This document shows, piece by piece, positions 1 to 5,787 of a DNA stretch of 6,147 nt. A program made the translations under genes and the position numbers. Below the pieces are notes generated by a model, which did no database searches, had not been told where the DNA came from, and saw only the letters and a program-made list of their open reading frames with translations. The first letter of the stretch is position 1. Every line of letters begins with the position of its first letter. Source of the DNA: an uncultured Lachnospiraceae bacterium (GTDB lineage Bacteria > Bacillota > Clostridia > Lachnospirales > Lachnospiraceae); NCBI GenBank assembly GCA_902463835.1, contig CABQGZ010000219.1, positions 1 to 6,147 on the forward strand, read 5' to 3'.

Positions 1-120
1 GCCCTGGACCGTTTCCGGCTTGGACCTGGAGGACTGGATGCCCGCTATCTCCGCACGGATGCTGCCCAATCCCTTTATGGTTACGCTAAGAAAGTTTGGG
101 ATAATTCCTGCCATACTTAA
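1..120 (+). CDS. C-terminal end of an unrecognised protein (partial)
   Basis: Frame 1 is open from the window edge to a TAA stop at 118-120, giving the last 39 residues of a protein whose start lies outside the window. The visible tail is rich in Gly, Arg and Leu near its beginning (FRLGPGGLDARYLR) and ends YGYAKKVWDNSCHT. I see no transmembrane segment, signal or metal motif, and do not recognise the family. That it is a real gene end is supported by the strong intrinsic terminator starting 20 nt after the stop codon, in the same orientation. It is separated from the feo operon by that terminator and by a distinct promoter, so it is probably not functionally linked to the metal genes. It could be part of the host chromosome or of the element backbone. 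Confidence 0.55.
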   Translation, partial: ALDRFRLGPGGLDARYLRTDAAQSLYGYAKKVWDNSCHT

Positions 121-139
121 ATAGTGATTGCCCAGTATC

Positions 140-188
140 ATGGCCCCTCCTATTCTGCAATAGATGCAGGATCGGAGGGGCCATTTTT
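140..188 (+). terminator. Rho-independent terminator after the partial upstream gene
   Basis: An 11-bp perfect stem is formed by 140-150 (ATGGCCCCTCC) and 174-184, with a further 5-bp inner pairing CTGCA (155-159) to TGCAG (165-169), followed directly by a run of T at 184-188. The stem is GC-rich and the T run lies only on the + side, so it should stop transcription coming from the gene at 1-120 and insulate the feo promoter. Confidence 0.88.
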
Positions 189-247
189 CTGGGCTTTGTC
201 CATTTGGAAGTTTCTTTTTCCTGATCAGAAGGACTTGTGCTTCACTC

Positions 248-260
248 ATTGATTTTCAAT
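248..260. promoter_or_regulatory. Short perfect palindrome overlapping the feo -35 element
   Basis: ATTGA (248-252), a 3-base spacer and TCAAT (256-260) form a perfect inverted repeat that covers the -35 hexamer of the feo promoter. A repressor site here would block RNA polymerase, but a 5-bp half-site can occur by chance in AT-rich DNA. It does not match a canonical Fur box well. Confidence 0.25.
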
Positions 261-277
261 TATCCTTGTCCTACAAT
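249..277 (+). promoter_or_regulatory. Predicted sigma-A promoter of the feo operon
   Basis: TTGATT (249-254) and TACAAT (272-277) are separated by exactly 17 bp and match the -35 and -10 consensus hexamers at 4/6 and 5/6 positions. The expected start of transcription is about 284, roughly 45 nt ahead of the feoA start codon and immediately before the 23-bp repeated element at 287-309. Confidence 0.7.
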
Positions 278-286
278 ACCAGCAAA

Positions 287-309
287 ACGATTAAATATTC
301 GTTTAATTG
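287..309. promoter_or_regulatory. Putative operator, copy 1 (feo)
   Basis: This AT-rich 23-bp element lies just downstream of the predicted feo transcription start and ends right before the feoA ribosome-binding region. Its core is TTAAATATTCGTTTAATTG (291-309). It holds two overlapping dyads: ATTAAA (290-295) with TTTAAT (302-307), and AAACGA (285-290) with TCGTTT (299-304). The same element recurs at 2825-2847 (18/23 identical) and, inverted, at 3164-3186 (19/23 identical). Position, symmetry and recurrence suggest a repressor site. The binding protein is not known; the ArsR-family protein encoded at 5243 is the local candidate. Confidence 0.6.
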
Positions 310-328
310 AAGGTGAGAGGTGAGAAAG

Positions 329-562
329 ATGCTTTTGAAGGATGTGCAGATTGGGCGAACCTATACGGTAGAGGCTATTCATCTTCCCTTTCAGCTTGAG
401 CGGCGTTTGGAGGCTTTGGGCATGACCCGTCAGACCGCCATCTCTGTGCTGAACCGAAAAGGAAAGGGAATTTTGATTATTAAACTGCGGGGCACCCGGT
501 TTGCCCTGGGGTATAACATTACCAAAAACATTACAGTGGAAGAAGGTGACGTGCATGAGTGA
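329..562 (+). CDS. feoA: Ferrous iron transport protein A (FeoA), SH3-like domain protein
   Basis: This 77-aa cytosolic protein consists of a single FeoA SH3-like beta-barrel domain. FeoA proteins assist the FeoB Fe(II) permease, probably by contacting its cytosolic GTPase region. Characteristic family sequence is visible: an N-terminal LLKDVQIGRTYTV strand, RRLEALGMTRQT in the middle and the C-terminal signature KLRGTRFALGYNITKNITV. The ATG at 329 is chosen because GAGGTGA (317-323), a near-perfect Shine-Dalgarno, sits 5 nt ahead of it. A GTG at 320 in the same frame would add three residues but has poor spacing. The gene is first in the feo operon and its last 8 nt overlap the start of feoB, which implies coupled translation. 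Length is normal for stand-alone FeoA. Confidence 0.95.
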   Translation: MLLKDVQIGRTYTVEAIHLPFQLERRLEALGMTRQTAISVLNRKGKGILIIKLRGTRFALGYNITKNITVEEGDVHE

Positions 563-2603
563 ACAGGAAATGACCATTGGATTTATCGGCAACCCGAACT
601 GCGGCAAGACCACCCTGTTCAACGCCTATACCGGGGCCAACTTGAAAGTGGCCAACTGGCCGGGCGTGACCGTGGAGAAGGTGGAGGGCGTCATGAAGGA
701 CCACGACCTTACCATCCATCTGGTAGACTTACCCGGCACTTACAGCCTGACCTCCTATACCATGGAGGAAACCGTCTCCCGGCAGTTTATCCTCAGCGAT
801 GAGGTGGATGTCATCATCAATGTGGCGGATGCCTCCGCGCTGGAACGAAGTCTCTATCTGACCTTGCAGCTGCTGGAGCTGGGCAAGCCAGTGGTGCTGG
901 CTCTGAACATGATGGACATTGTGGAAAAGCGGGGCATGGAGATCGACCTGCACCGTCTGCCGGAGATGCTGGGCATCCCGGTACTCCCGGTCTCCGCCCG
1001 TCAGCGCCGTGGGCTAGATATTCTGCTCCATGCCGCCGCCCACCACAAGGATTGCACCGACCCGGACTGTTTGATCCACCACCATAAGGTCCGTTCCAAA
1101 CACCAGCACGATCACCACTCAGAGTATGCCATGGTCTATTCCGATGAAATCGAGGACAAAATCGACCAGATCATGCCGGAGCTGAAGCGTCGTTATCCAG
1201 GTCTGACGAACTACCGCTGGCACGCGCTGAAGCTGCTGGAGGAGGATAAGGAGATTACGGAGAAGTACCCGGTGAACCTTCCCCAGGTGCTGGACCGCAG
1301 CTATGAGTCGGACATCATCAACCAGAAATATGACTTCATCGGGGAAATCATCGGTGAAGTCCTGCTCCACAAGGAACGGCAGGATCTGCTCACCGAGCGG
1401 GCGGACAAACTGCTCACTAGCAAAGTGTGGAGTATCCCCATCTTTCTGGGAATCATGGCCGTTACCTTCTTTTTGACCTTTACCATTGGCGACTGGATCA
1501 AGGGGTATTTTGAGCTGGGCATTGACTGGCTCTCCGGCGTGGCGCAAAGGGGTCTGACGGCAGTTCACGCCGGGACAATCCTCACCTCGCTGATGGTGGA
1601 CGGTATCATCGGCGGCGTGGGCACCATTGTCACATTTCTGCCCAATATTTTGATTCTTTTTTTGTGTCTGGCACTACTGGAGGACAGCGGCTATATGGCC
1701 CGTGTGGCCTATGTGATGGAGGGCATCATGAGCAAGCTGGGGCTTTCCGGCAAAGCCTTCATTCCCATGCTACTGGGATTTGGCTGTACGGTTCCCGCCA
1801 TCATGGCTTCCCGTGCGCTGGAAAGCAAGCGGGACCGCTTCAAGGTCATGCTGGTAACGCCATTTATGAGCTGCAACGCCCGGCTGACCATCTACATCTT
1901 GTTCTCCGAGATGTTTTTCGGAGACAAAGCCATGCTGATGGCTTACTCCATGTACCTGATTGGCATTGTGGTTGCCATTGTGGTGTCCGCCGTCATCCAC
2001 CTGCTGGATCGGAAAAAGAGCGTCAATTACCTGATGATCGAACTGCCGGAGTATAAGCTGCCCGATTCCCGGACGGTGGCCATCTATGTGTGGGAGAAGG
2101 TCAAGGATTATCTTGAAAAGGCAGGTACTACGATTTTCATTGCTACGCTGGCGATGTGGCTCCTGCTGAACTTTGGTCCCCATGGCTATTCCCCGGACAT
2201 GGCACAGAGTTTCGGGGCTATGATTGGTAAGTGCCTGGTTCCCTTCTTTGCCCCCATTGGCTTGGGCTTCTGGCAGATTGCCGTGGCTCTGATTGCCGGT
2301 GTCTCCGCCAAGGAAGTGGTGGTGTCCAGCTGTGCTGTGTTGTTCGGCATTGTCAACGCCAGCTCTCCAGAGGGGATGAGTGCTTTTGTATCTGCATTGA
2401 ACGGTATCGGCTTCGGGCCTCTCAATGCCTTCTGCCTGATGGTGTTCTGCCTGCTCTATATTCCCTGTGCGGCGGCTCTGGCTACTATCCGCAAGGAATC
2501 GGGAAGTTGGGCATGGATGGGTTTTACCGCCATTTTCCAGTTGTTGGTGGCGTGGATTGTCACTTTTGTAGTGTACCAGATTGGATTTTTTGTAGTGCTT
2601 TAA
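555..2603 (+). CDS. feoB: Ferrous iron transport protein B (FeoB), GTPase-coupled Fe(II) permease
   Basis: This 682-aa inner-membrane protein imports Fe(II). The N-terminal G domain shows G1 (GNPNCGKT, 12-19), the switch I region around NWPGVT (34-39), G3 DLPG (58-61) and G4 NMMD (118-121). A His-rich stretch follows at 159-188 (ten His, plus C167 and C172). The membrane part starts near residue 292 and has the two conserved Gate regions: LGFGCTVPAIMASRAL with C411 and PFMSCNARL with C440, then AKE (585-587) with C593 nearby, and YIPC with C638. Gate 1 reads GCTVPA where E. coli FeoB has GCNVP. The ATG at 555 is preferred because AAGGTGA (543-549) precedes it by 5 nt; the frame extends upstream to a TTG at 501, which lacks such support. 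The gene overlaps feoA by 8 nt. Length is ordinary, and there is no disruption. Confidence 0.97.
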   Translation: MSEQEMTIGFIGNPNCGKTTLFNAYTGANLKVANWPGVTVEKVEGVMKDHDLTIHLVDLPGTYSLTSYTMEETVSRQFILSDEVDVIINVADASALERSLYLTLQLLELGKPVVLALNMMDIVEKRGMEIDLHRLPEMLGIPVLPVSARQRRGLDILLHAAAHHKDCTDPDCLIHHHKVRSKHQHDHHSEYAMVYSDEIEDKIDQIMPELKRRYPGLTNYRWHALKLLEEDKEITEKYPVNLPQVLDRSYESDIINQKYDFIGEIIGEVLLHKERQDLLTERADKLLTSKVWSIPIFLGIMAVTFFLTFTIGDWIKGYFELGIDWLSGVAQRGLTAVHAGTILTSLMVDGIIGGVGTIVTFLPNILILFLCLALLEDSGYMARVAYVMEGIMSKLGLSGKAFIPMLLGFGCTVPAIMASRALESKRDRFKVMLVTPFMSCNARLTIYILFSEMFFGDKAMLMAYSMYLIGIVVAIVVSAVIHLLDRKKSVNYLMIELPEYKLPDSRTVAIYVWEKVKDYLEKAGTTIFIATLAMWLLLNFGPHGYSPDMAQSFGAMIGKCLVPFFAPIGLGFWQIAVALIAGVSAKEVVVSSCAVLFGIVNASSPEGMSAFVSALNGIGFGPLNAFCLMVFCLLYIPCAAALATIRKESGSWAWMGFTAIFQLLVAWIVTFVVYQIGFFVVL

Positions 2604-2644
2604 GCAAGCTATTTTTGCAAAGAGTCCAAATGGAGGAGGTTTAT

Positions 2645-2779
2645 ATGGCATCTTTAATTTTACTCATTGTATTGGCGGTATATTGTATCTGGTCTTTGAG
2701 ACGCATGGTAAAACGCCGAAAAGAAAATCGCGGGAAGTGCGCGGGTTGCCCTTATCAGGGGACTGGAATGTGCCGATAA
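2645..2779 (+). CDS. FeoB-associated Cys-rich membrane protein
   Basis: This 44-aa protein begins with one hydrophobic segment (residues 2-18), followed by a strongly basic stretch (RRMVKRRKENRGK) and a small cysteine cluster C32-x2-C35-x7-C43 at the C-terminus. This layout matches the small family found directly after feoB in many Firmicutes, where it stands in the place FeoC takes in enterobacteria. Its biochemical role is not established; by position it may help FeoB function or bind iron on the cytosolic side. The start is supported by AGGAGGT at 2634-2640, and the 41-nt gap to feoB suggests co-transcription. It lies in a different frame from feoB and is easily missed because a longer reading frame runs through the end of feoB. 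Confidence 0.85.
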   Translation: MASLILLIVLAVYCIWSLRRMVKRRKENRGKCAGCPYQGTGMCR

Positions 2780-2789
2780 AAGCTGCATT

Positions 2790-2818
2790 TTGCCGAGGAC
2801 GGTTTTCCTGCGTATGAT
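2790..2818 (+). promoter_or_regulatory. Predicted promoter of the HMA-domain gene
   Basis: TTGCCG (2790-2795) and TATGAT (2813-2818) are spaced by 17 bp and match the -35 and -10 consensus at 4/6 and 5/6. Transcription would begin near 2825, exactly where the second copy of the 23-bp element begins. This mirrors the arrangement at the feo promoter. No convincing terminator separates it from the feo operon, so read-through from feo is also possible. Confidence 0.5.
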
Positions 2819-2824
2819 GAAAAT

Positions 2825-2847
2825 ACAGTTAAATAATGATTTAATTG
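2825..2847. promoter_or_regulatory. Putative operator, copy 2 (HMA gene)
   Basis: The core TTAAATAATGATTTAATTG (2829-2847) shares 18 of 23 positions with the feo copy over the whole element, in the same orientation and at almost the same distance from the -10 hexamer. It contains a clean dyad: TTAAAT (2829-2834), AATG, then ATTTAA (2839-2844). It resembles half of a Fur box (AATAATGAT), so a Fur-family regulator is an alternative to ArsR. Confidence 0.55.
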
Positions 2848-2886
2848 TTTGACACAAAATTACTACTCGGAGAGGAGATTTTCAAA

Positions 2887-3105
2887 ATGAAAAAGACTTA
2901 CAAAATTGATGTGGATTGCGCTAACTGCGCCAACCTGATGGAGGATGCAGCCTGCAAGACCAGCGGCGTACAGAGCGCTACGGTGAATTTTATGACCCTC
3001 AAGATGAACGTGGAGTTCGAGGAAGGTCAGGACCCCAAGGCTGTTATGCAGGAGGTTCGCAAAGCCTGCAAGAAGGTGGAACCCGATTGCGAGATCTTCC
3101 TGTAA
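2887..3105 (+). CDS. Stand-alone heavy-metal-associated (HMA) domain protein
   Basis: This 72-aa soluble protein is a single ferredoxin-like HMA domain. The metal site is D10-C11-A12-N13-C14 in the loop after the first strand (KTYKIDVDCANC). The acidic residue directly before CxxC is typical of N-terminal domains of Zn/Cd/Pb ATPases, whereas copper chaperones usually have M-x-C-x-x-C. Further cysteines are C23, C61 and C68. The start at 2887 follows AGGAG (2873-2877) by 9 nt; the frame extends to a TTG at 2845, but that lies inside the putative operator. The downstream ATPase has no HMA domain of its own, so I infer that this protein supplies one in trans, delivering metal to or regulating the pump. 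A separate cytosolic metal-buffering role is also possible. Confidence 0.9.
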   Translation: MKKTYKIDVDCANCANLMEDAACKTSGVQSATVNFMTLKMNVEFEEGQDPKAVMQEVRKACKKVEPDCEIFL

Positions 3106-3112
3106 GCCAGCG

Positions 3113-3123
3113 AAACGAAATGC
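3113..3123 (+). repeat. 11-bp direct repeat, first copy (second at 3197-3207)
   Basis: AAACGAAATGC occurs just after the HMA stop codon and again across the ATPase start codon (3197-3207). The two copies bracket the terminator, the third operator copy and the ATPase ribosome binding site. It may be a trace of a local duplication or of insertion of the regulatory segment, or chance. Confidence 0.35.
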
Positions 3124-3160
3124 CCTGTTGAGCGGCAGCTTGCAGGGCGTTCTTTCTCTT
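3120..3160 (+). terminator. Hairpin terminator between the HMA gene and the ATPase gene
   Basis: GCCCTG (3122-3127) pairs with CAGGGC (3143-3148). Inside, GAGC (3130-3133) pairs with GCTT (3138-3141) around a GGCA loop, giving an almost continuous stem of about ten pairs. A pyrimidine-rich tail GTTCTTTCTCTT follows. The T run is interrupted, so termination may be partial, allowing some read-through into the ATPase. Confidence 0.65.
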
Positions 3161-3163
3161 AGA

Positions 3164-3186
3164 CAAATAAACGAATAAGCAATCGT
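3164..3186. promoter_or_regulatory. Putative operator, copy 3 (ATPase), inverted
   Basis: On the minus strand this element reads TTGCTTATTCGTTTATTTG in its core and matches the feo copy at 19 of 23 positions, including an unbroken TATTCGTTTA block. It lies between the hairpin terminator and the ATPase ribosome binding site (AAAGGAG, 3188-3194). I could not find a convincing promoter around it; the best -35/-10 candidates are poor. Its orientation is opposite to copies 1 and 2, which would matter little for a dimeric repressor. Confidence 0.55.
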
Positions 3187-3203
3187 GAAAGGAGTAAAAC
3201 GAA

Positions 3204-5204
3204 ATGCAGGAGTATATCATCAACGGTCTGCTGGTCGTGGTGGCTCTGCTGGCCGTGATCCTTCAGATCATCGGCACGCGGCCCTCCGCCGGTATGACCA
3301 AAAAACAAAAAGTGATGTTGTGGCGGATTCTGACTGCTACGGTTCTACTGTTGATTTTGCAGGTCCTGGGCGCAGGCGCATTTGAAGTGTTTGGCGCGGC
3401 AGGCCGCTGGATACGTCTGGCTGTGTTCATGCTGGATTATCTGGTCATTGGCTACGACATTCTGGAAAAAGCCGGAAAAGGTATCCGCAACGGTCAGGTT
3501 TTCGATGAGCACTTTCTGATGGCGGTGGCTACGCTGGGTGCGCTTGCCCTGGCCATATATGAAAACGGCGACTATCTGGAGGCCATCGCGGTTATGCTGT
3601 TCTACCAGGTGGGCGAATGGTTCCAGTCTTATGCTGTGGGCAAGAGCCGCCGGAATATCAGTGATCTGATGGACATCCGTCCTGATTATGCCAATATCGA
3701 ACGGGATGGCAAACTGGAACAGGTGGACCCGGACGAAGTGGGGATCGGCACCATTATTGTGGTACAGCCCGGCGAGAAAGTTCCTATTGACGGTACCGTG
3801 GTGCAGGGAGAATCCACTCTGAACACTGCCGCTCTCACCGGCGAAAGTTTGCCCCGTGAGGTCAGGACCGGGGATGAGATCATCTCCGGCTGTATCAACA
3901 TGACAGGCTTGCTCCATATCCAGACCACCAAGGAATTTGGCGAGTCCACTGTCTCCAAGATTCTGGATCTGGTGGAGAACGCCTCCTCCCGGAAGTCAAA
4001 GTCGGAGGACTTTATCTCCCGCTTCGCAAAAATTTACACCCCTGCGGTATGTTATGCCGCACTGGCCTTGGCAATTCTGCCTCCTTTGGTGCGGATGTTC
4101 GGTATGGGACTGGATGCAGGCTGGGAAACCTGGGTATACCGGGCACTGACCTTCCTTGTTGCCAGCTGTCCTTGTGCTCTGGTCATCTCCATTCCTCTGT
4201 CTTTCTTTGCAGGCATCGGCGGAGCCAGTAAGGCGGGCGTTCTGGTGAAGGGGTCCAACTATCTGGAGACCCTGTCACAGGCTAAGATCGTGGTCTTTGA
4301 CAAGACCGGCACACTGACTCAGGGCGTATTTGAGGTGAATGCGATCCATCACAATGAGATGGATGAGCACAAGCTGGTGGAATACGCCGCTCTGGCAGAG
4401 AGCGCTTCAAGCCATCCCATCAGCAAGAGCTTACAGAAAGCCTATGGCATGGAAATCGACCGCAGCCGTGTAACCAATATTCAGGAGCTCAGCGGCAACG
4501 GAGTGATTGCCACAGTGGATGATCACCAGGTCGCGGCCGGAAACGACAAGCTCATGAATCGTTTGGGGGTTCAGGCTATTCCGTGCCATAGTGTGGGGAC
4601 GATCATTCACATGGCGATTGACGGGAAATATGCCGGGCACATTGTAATTTCCGACATTGTAAAACCCCACTCCAAGGGGGCTATCCAGGCGTTGAAATCT
4701 GCGGGTGTCCGCAAGACCGTGATGCTTACGGGTGACGCCAAGAAGGTGGCTGACAGTGTAGCCTCCGCACTGGGGCTGGATGAGGTTTACAGTGAACTGC
4801 TTCCTGCCGATAAGGTGGAGAAAGTGGAGCAGTTGATCCAGAACAAGCCGGAGAAAGAAAAACTGGCTTTTGTGGGAGATGGCATCAACGATGCCCCGGT
4901 GCTTCGCCGGGCAGACATCGGCATTGCTATGGGCGCTATGGGTTCTGACGCTGCCATTGAAGCTGCGGATGTAGTACTGATGGATGACGACCCAATGCAA
5001 ATTTCCAAAGCAATCAAAATCTCCCGCAAGTGCCTTGGCATCGTCTATCAGAACATCGTGGTGGCCATCGGCGTAAAACTGGCCTGCCTCGTACTGATTG
5101 CGCTGGGTTTCGCCAATATGTGGCTGGCCGTGTTCGCTGATGTGGGCGTAATGATCATCGCCGTCCTCAATGCTATCCGGGCACTGTTTGTGAAAAATCT
5201 TTAA
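3204..5204 (+). CDS. PIB-type heavy-metal-exporting P-type ATPase (Zn/Cd/Pb class), lacking an N-terminal HMA domain
   Basis: This 666-aa membrane pump exports divalent metal ions at the cost of ATP. Two N-terminal hydrophobic segments (about 6-24 and 37-60) are followed by the core helices. The actuator TGE is at 212-214, the transmembrane metal site CPC at 322-324, the phosphorylated aspartate D366 in DKTGT, the SSHP nucleotide-binding motif with H404-P405, TGD at 509-511 and GDGINDAP from 558. K625 and D646 in the last helices have the same spacing as the pair that defines Zn/Cd/Pb transporters such as ZntA, so Zn(II), Cd(II) or Pb(II) is the likely substrate class. The protein begins almost directly with membrane helix; the usual HMA domain is absent and is probably replaced by the product of the gene at 2887. 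AAAGGAG (3188-3194) supports the start. The arsR-type gene follows 38 nt downstream. Confidence 0.95.
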   Translation: MQEYIINGLLVVVALLAVILQIIGTRPSAGMTKKQKVMLWRILTATVLLLILQVLGAGAFEVFGAAGRWIRLAVFMLDYLVIGYDILEKAGKGIRNGQVFDEHFLMAVATLGALALAIYENGDYLEAIAVMLFYQVGEWFQSYAVGKSRRNISDLMDIRPDYANIERDGKLEQVDPDEVGIGTIIVVQPGEKVPIDGTVVQGESTLNTAALTGESLPREVRTGDEIISGCINMTGLLHIQTTKEFGESTVSKILDLVENASSRKSKSEDFISRFAKIYTPAVCYAALALAILPPLVRMFGMGLDAGWETWVYRALTFLVASCPCALVISIPLSFFAGIGGASKAGVLVKGSNYLETLSQAKIVVFDKTGTLTQGVFEVNAIHHNEMDEHKLVEYAALAESASSHPISKSLQKAYGMEIDRSRVTNIQELSGNGVIATVDDHQVAAGNDKLMNRLGVQAIPCHSVGTIIHMAIDGKYAGHIVISDIVKPHSKGAIQALKSAGVRKTVMLTGDAKKVADSVASALGLDEVYSELLPADKVEKVEQLIQNKPEKEKLAFVGDGINDAPVLRRADIGIAMGAMGSDAAIEAADVVLMDDDPMQISKAIKISRKCLGIVYQNIVVAIGVKLACLVLIALGFANMWLAVFADVGVMIIAVLNAIRALFVKNL

Positions 5205-5206
5205 GG

Positions 5207-5223
5207 TTTCGTGAGAGACGAAA
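5207..5223. repeat. Small inverted repeat between the ATPase and arsR-type genes
   Basis: TTTCGT (5207-5212), GAGAG and ACGAAA (5218-5223) form a perfect 6-bp stem just after the ATPase stop codon and 5 nt before the next ribosome binding site. It has no T run, so it is not a terminator. It might protect the upstream mRNA or tune translation of the regulator. Confidence 0.4.
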
Positions 5224-5242
5224 ACAGAAAGGAGGGTTCCTA

Positions 5243-5560
5243 ATGCATTATTATTGGCCCCGCGAACCGCAAGGGCGGGAACTGGAAAACCTGACACAGT
5301 TGTTTAAGGTTCTGGGGGACCCTTCCCGTATGAAGGTTCTGTTTCAGATCGGTTCCTCAGAGGCGTGTGTCACTGAAGTAGCTGCCAGGCTCAATATGTT
5401 AGAGTCTGCTGTTTCTCACCATATCCAAATTTTACGCATGAACGGTTTGGTTCGCTGGCGCAGGAGTGGAAAGGCCATTTACTATGTTCTAAAAGATGAC
5501 CATGTTCGCTCGATTATTTCTCAGGGATATGAACATATCACAGAACTTGTAAAATACTAA
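5243..5560 (+). CDS. ArsR/SmtB-family metal-sensing transcriptional repressor
   Basis: This 105-aa winged-helix protein is likely a dimeric repressor that leaves DNA when it binds metal. Residues 14-35 (LENLTQLFKVLGDPSRMKVLFQI) are the typical ArsR opening; the recognition helix region is about 53-67 (LESAVSHHIQILRMNG), and the wing follows with WRRSGKAIYYVL. The last helix holds D85-x-H87-x10-H98-x2-E101, the exact alpha-5 pattern of SmtB/CzrA-type zinc or cobalt sensors. The alpha-3 site ELCxC is degenerate (EACVTE, one cysteine, C42), so Cd/Pb/As sensing through alpha-3 is unlikely. AAAGGAGG (5228-5235) lies 7 nt before the ATG. Being 38 nt after the ATPase gene, it is probably co-transcribed with it and likely controls it. 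Whether it also binds the repeats upstream of feoA is inference. Confidence 0.93.
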   Translation: MHYYWPREPQGRELENLTQLFKVLGDPSRMKVLFQIGSSEACVTEVAARLNMLESAVSHHIQILRMNGLVRWRRSGKAIYYVLKDDHVRSIISQGYEHITELVKY

Positions 5561-5655
5561 ACCCTATCTGCGTTACTAAGAAATTATGAAACGCCTCTAT
5601 ATGCAAAGCCTGACATTCAATGCAGAGCTGTGATGCAAGAAAAGAGGTGTGAATC

Positions 5656-5787
5656 ATGGATTCTAAAATGAAGTCACGATGGGTACACTGCCCGATCTGT
5701 GGCGGTAAAACAAGAACAAAGGTGTATGAAGATACCGTTCTGGTCAAGTTCCCGCTCTATTGTCCAAAGTGCAAGCGAATTTTGTAA
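5656..5787 (+). CDS. Cysteine-rich KTR-type small protein, probably C-terminally truncated
   Basis: This 43-aa protein has two CxxC knuckles, C12-P-I-C15 and C36-P-K-C39, with GGKTRTK directly after the first and FPLY before the second. This is the signature of the Cys-rich KTR family, zinc-ribbon-like proteins of unknown function found on Firmicutes conjugative transposons, including next to resistance genes in Tn916-like elements. From memory, members continue after CPKCK with a QET-L-I-x-VKQ segment and a tail of some 20 or more residues; here the frame stops four residues after the last cysteine. A VKQI reading remains in another frame at 5784-5795, suggesting a small indel. AGAGGTG (5643-5649) may serve as the ribosome binding site. 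It could be a decaying gene rather than a working one. Confidence 0.7.
   Translation: MDSKMKSRWVHCPICGGKTRTKVYEDTVLVKFPLYCPKCKRIL

Noticed and set aside
501..554. N-terminal extension of FeoB from a TTG at 501
   Set aside because: The extension overlaps feoA deeply, adds 18 residues not seen before the FeoB G1 motif, and the ATG at 555 has a well-placed AAGGTGA.
2231..2644. Long upstream extension of the FeoB-associated small protein inside feoB
   Set aside because: The extension is an out-of-frame reading of feoB; the true start at 2645 has a strong AGGAGGT site and yields the family's normal small size.
1770..2651. Minus-strand reading frame of 293 codons opposite feoB
   Set aside because: It lies entirely antisense to the highly conserved membrane half of FeoB and the start of the next gene, has a His/Gln-rich low-similarity composition and no membrane or domain motif; it is a shadow of feoB codon bias.
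2791..2807. Terminator between the Cys-rich membrane protein and the HMA gene
   Set aside because: CCG-AGGA-CGG followed by TTTTCC gives only a 3-4 bp stem, too weak to call.
2829..2847. Canonical Fur box in the HMA upstream region
   Set aside because: AATAATGAT matches one half of the Fur consensus, but the other half is poor and the feo copy does not retain the match, so I report it only as an alternative reading of the shared element.
2845..2886. N-terminal extension of the HMA protein from a TTG at 2845
   Set aside because: The start would fall inside the operator-like element and before the AGGAG at 2873-2877; the HMA fold begins properly at the ATG at 2887.
4431..5297. Minus-strand reading frame of 288 codons opposite the ATPase
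   Set aside because: It is antisense to the conserved ATPase nucleotide-binding and C-terminal regions and reads into the start of the arsR-type gene; no recognisable domain or supporting ribosome binding site was seen.
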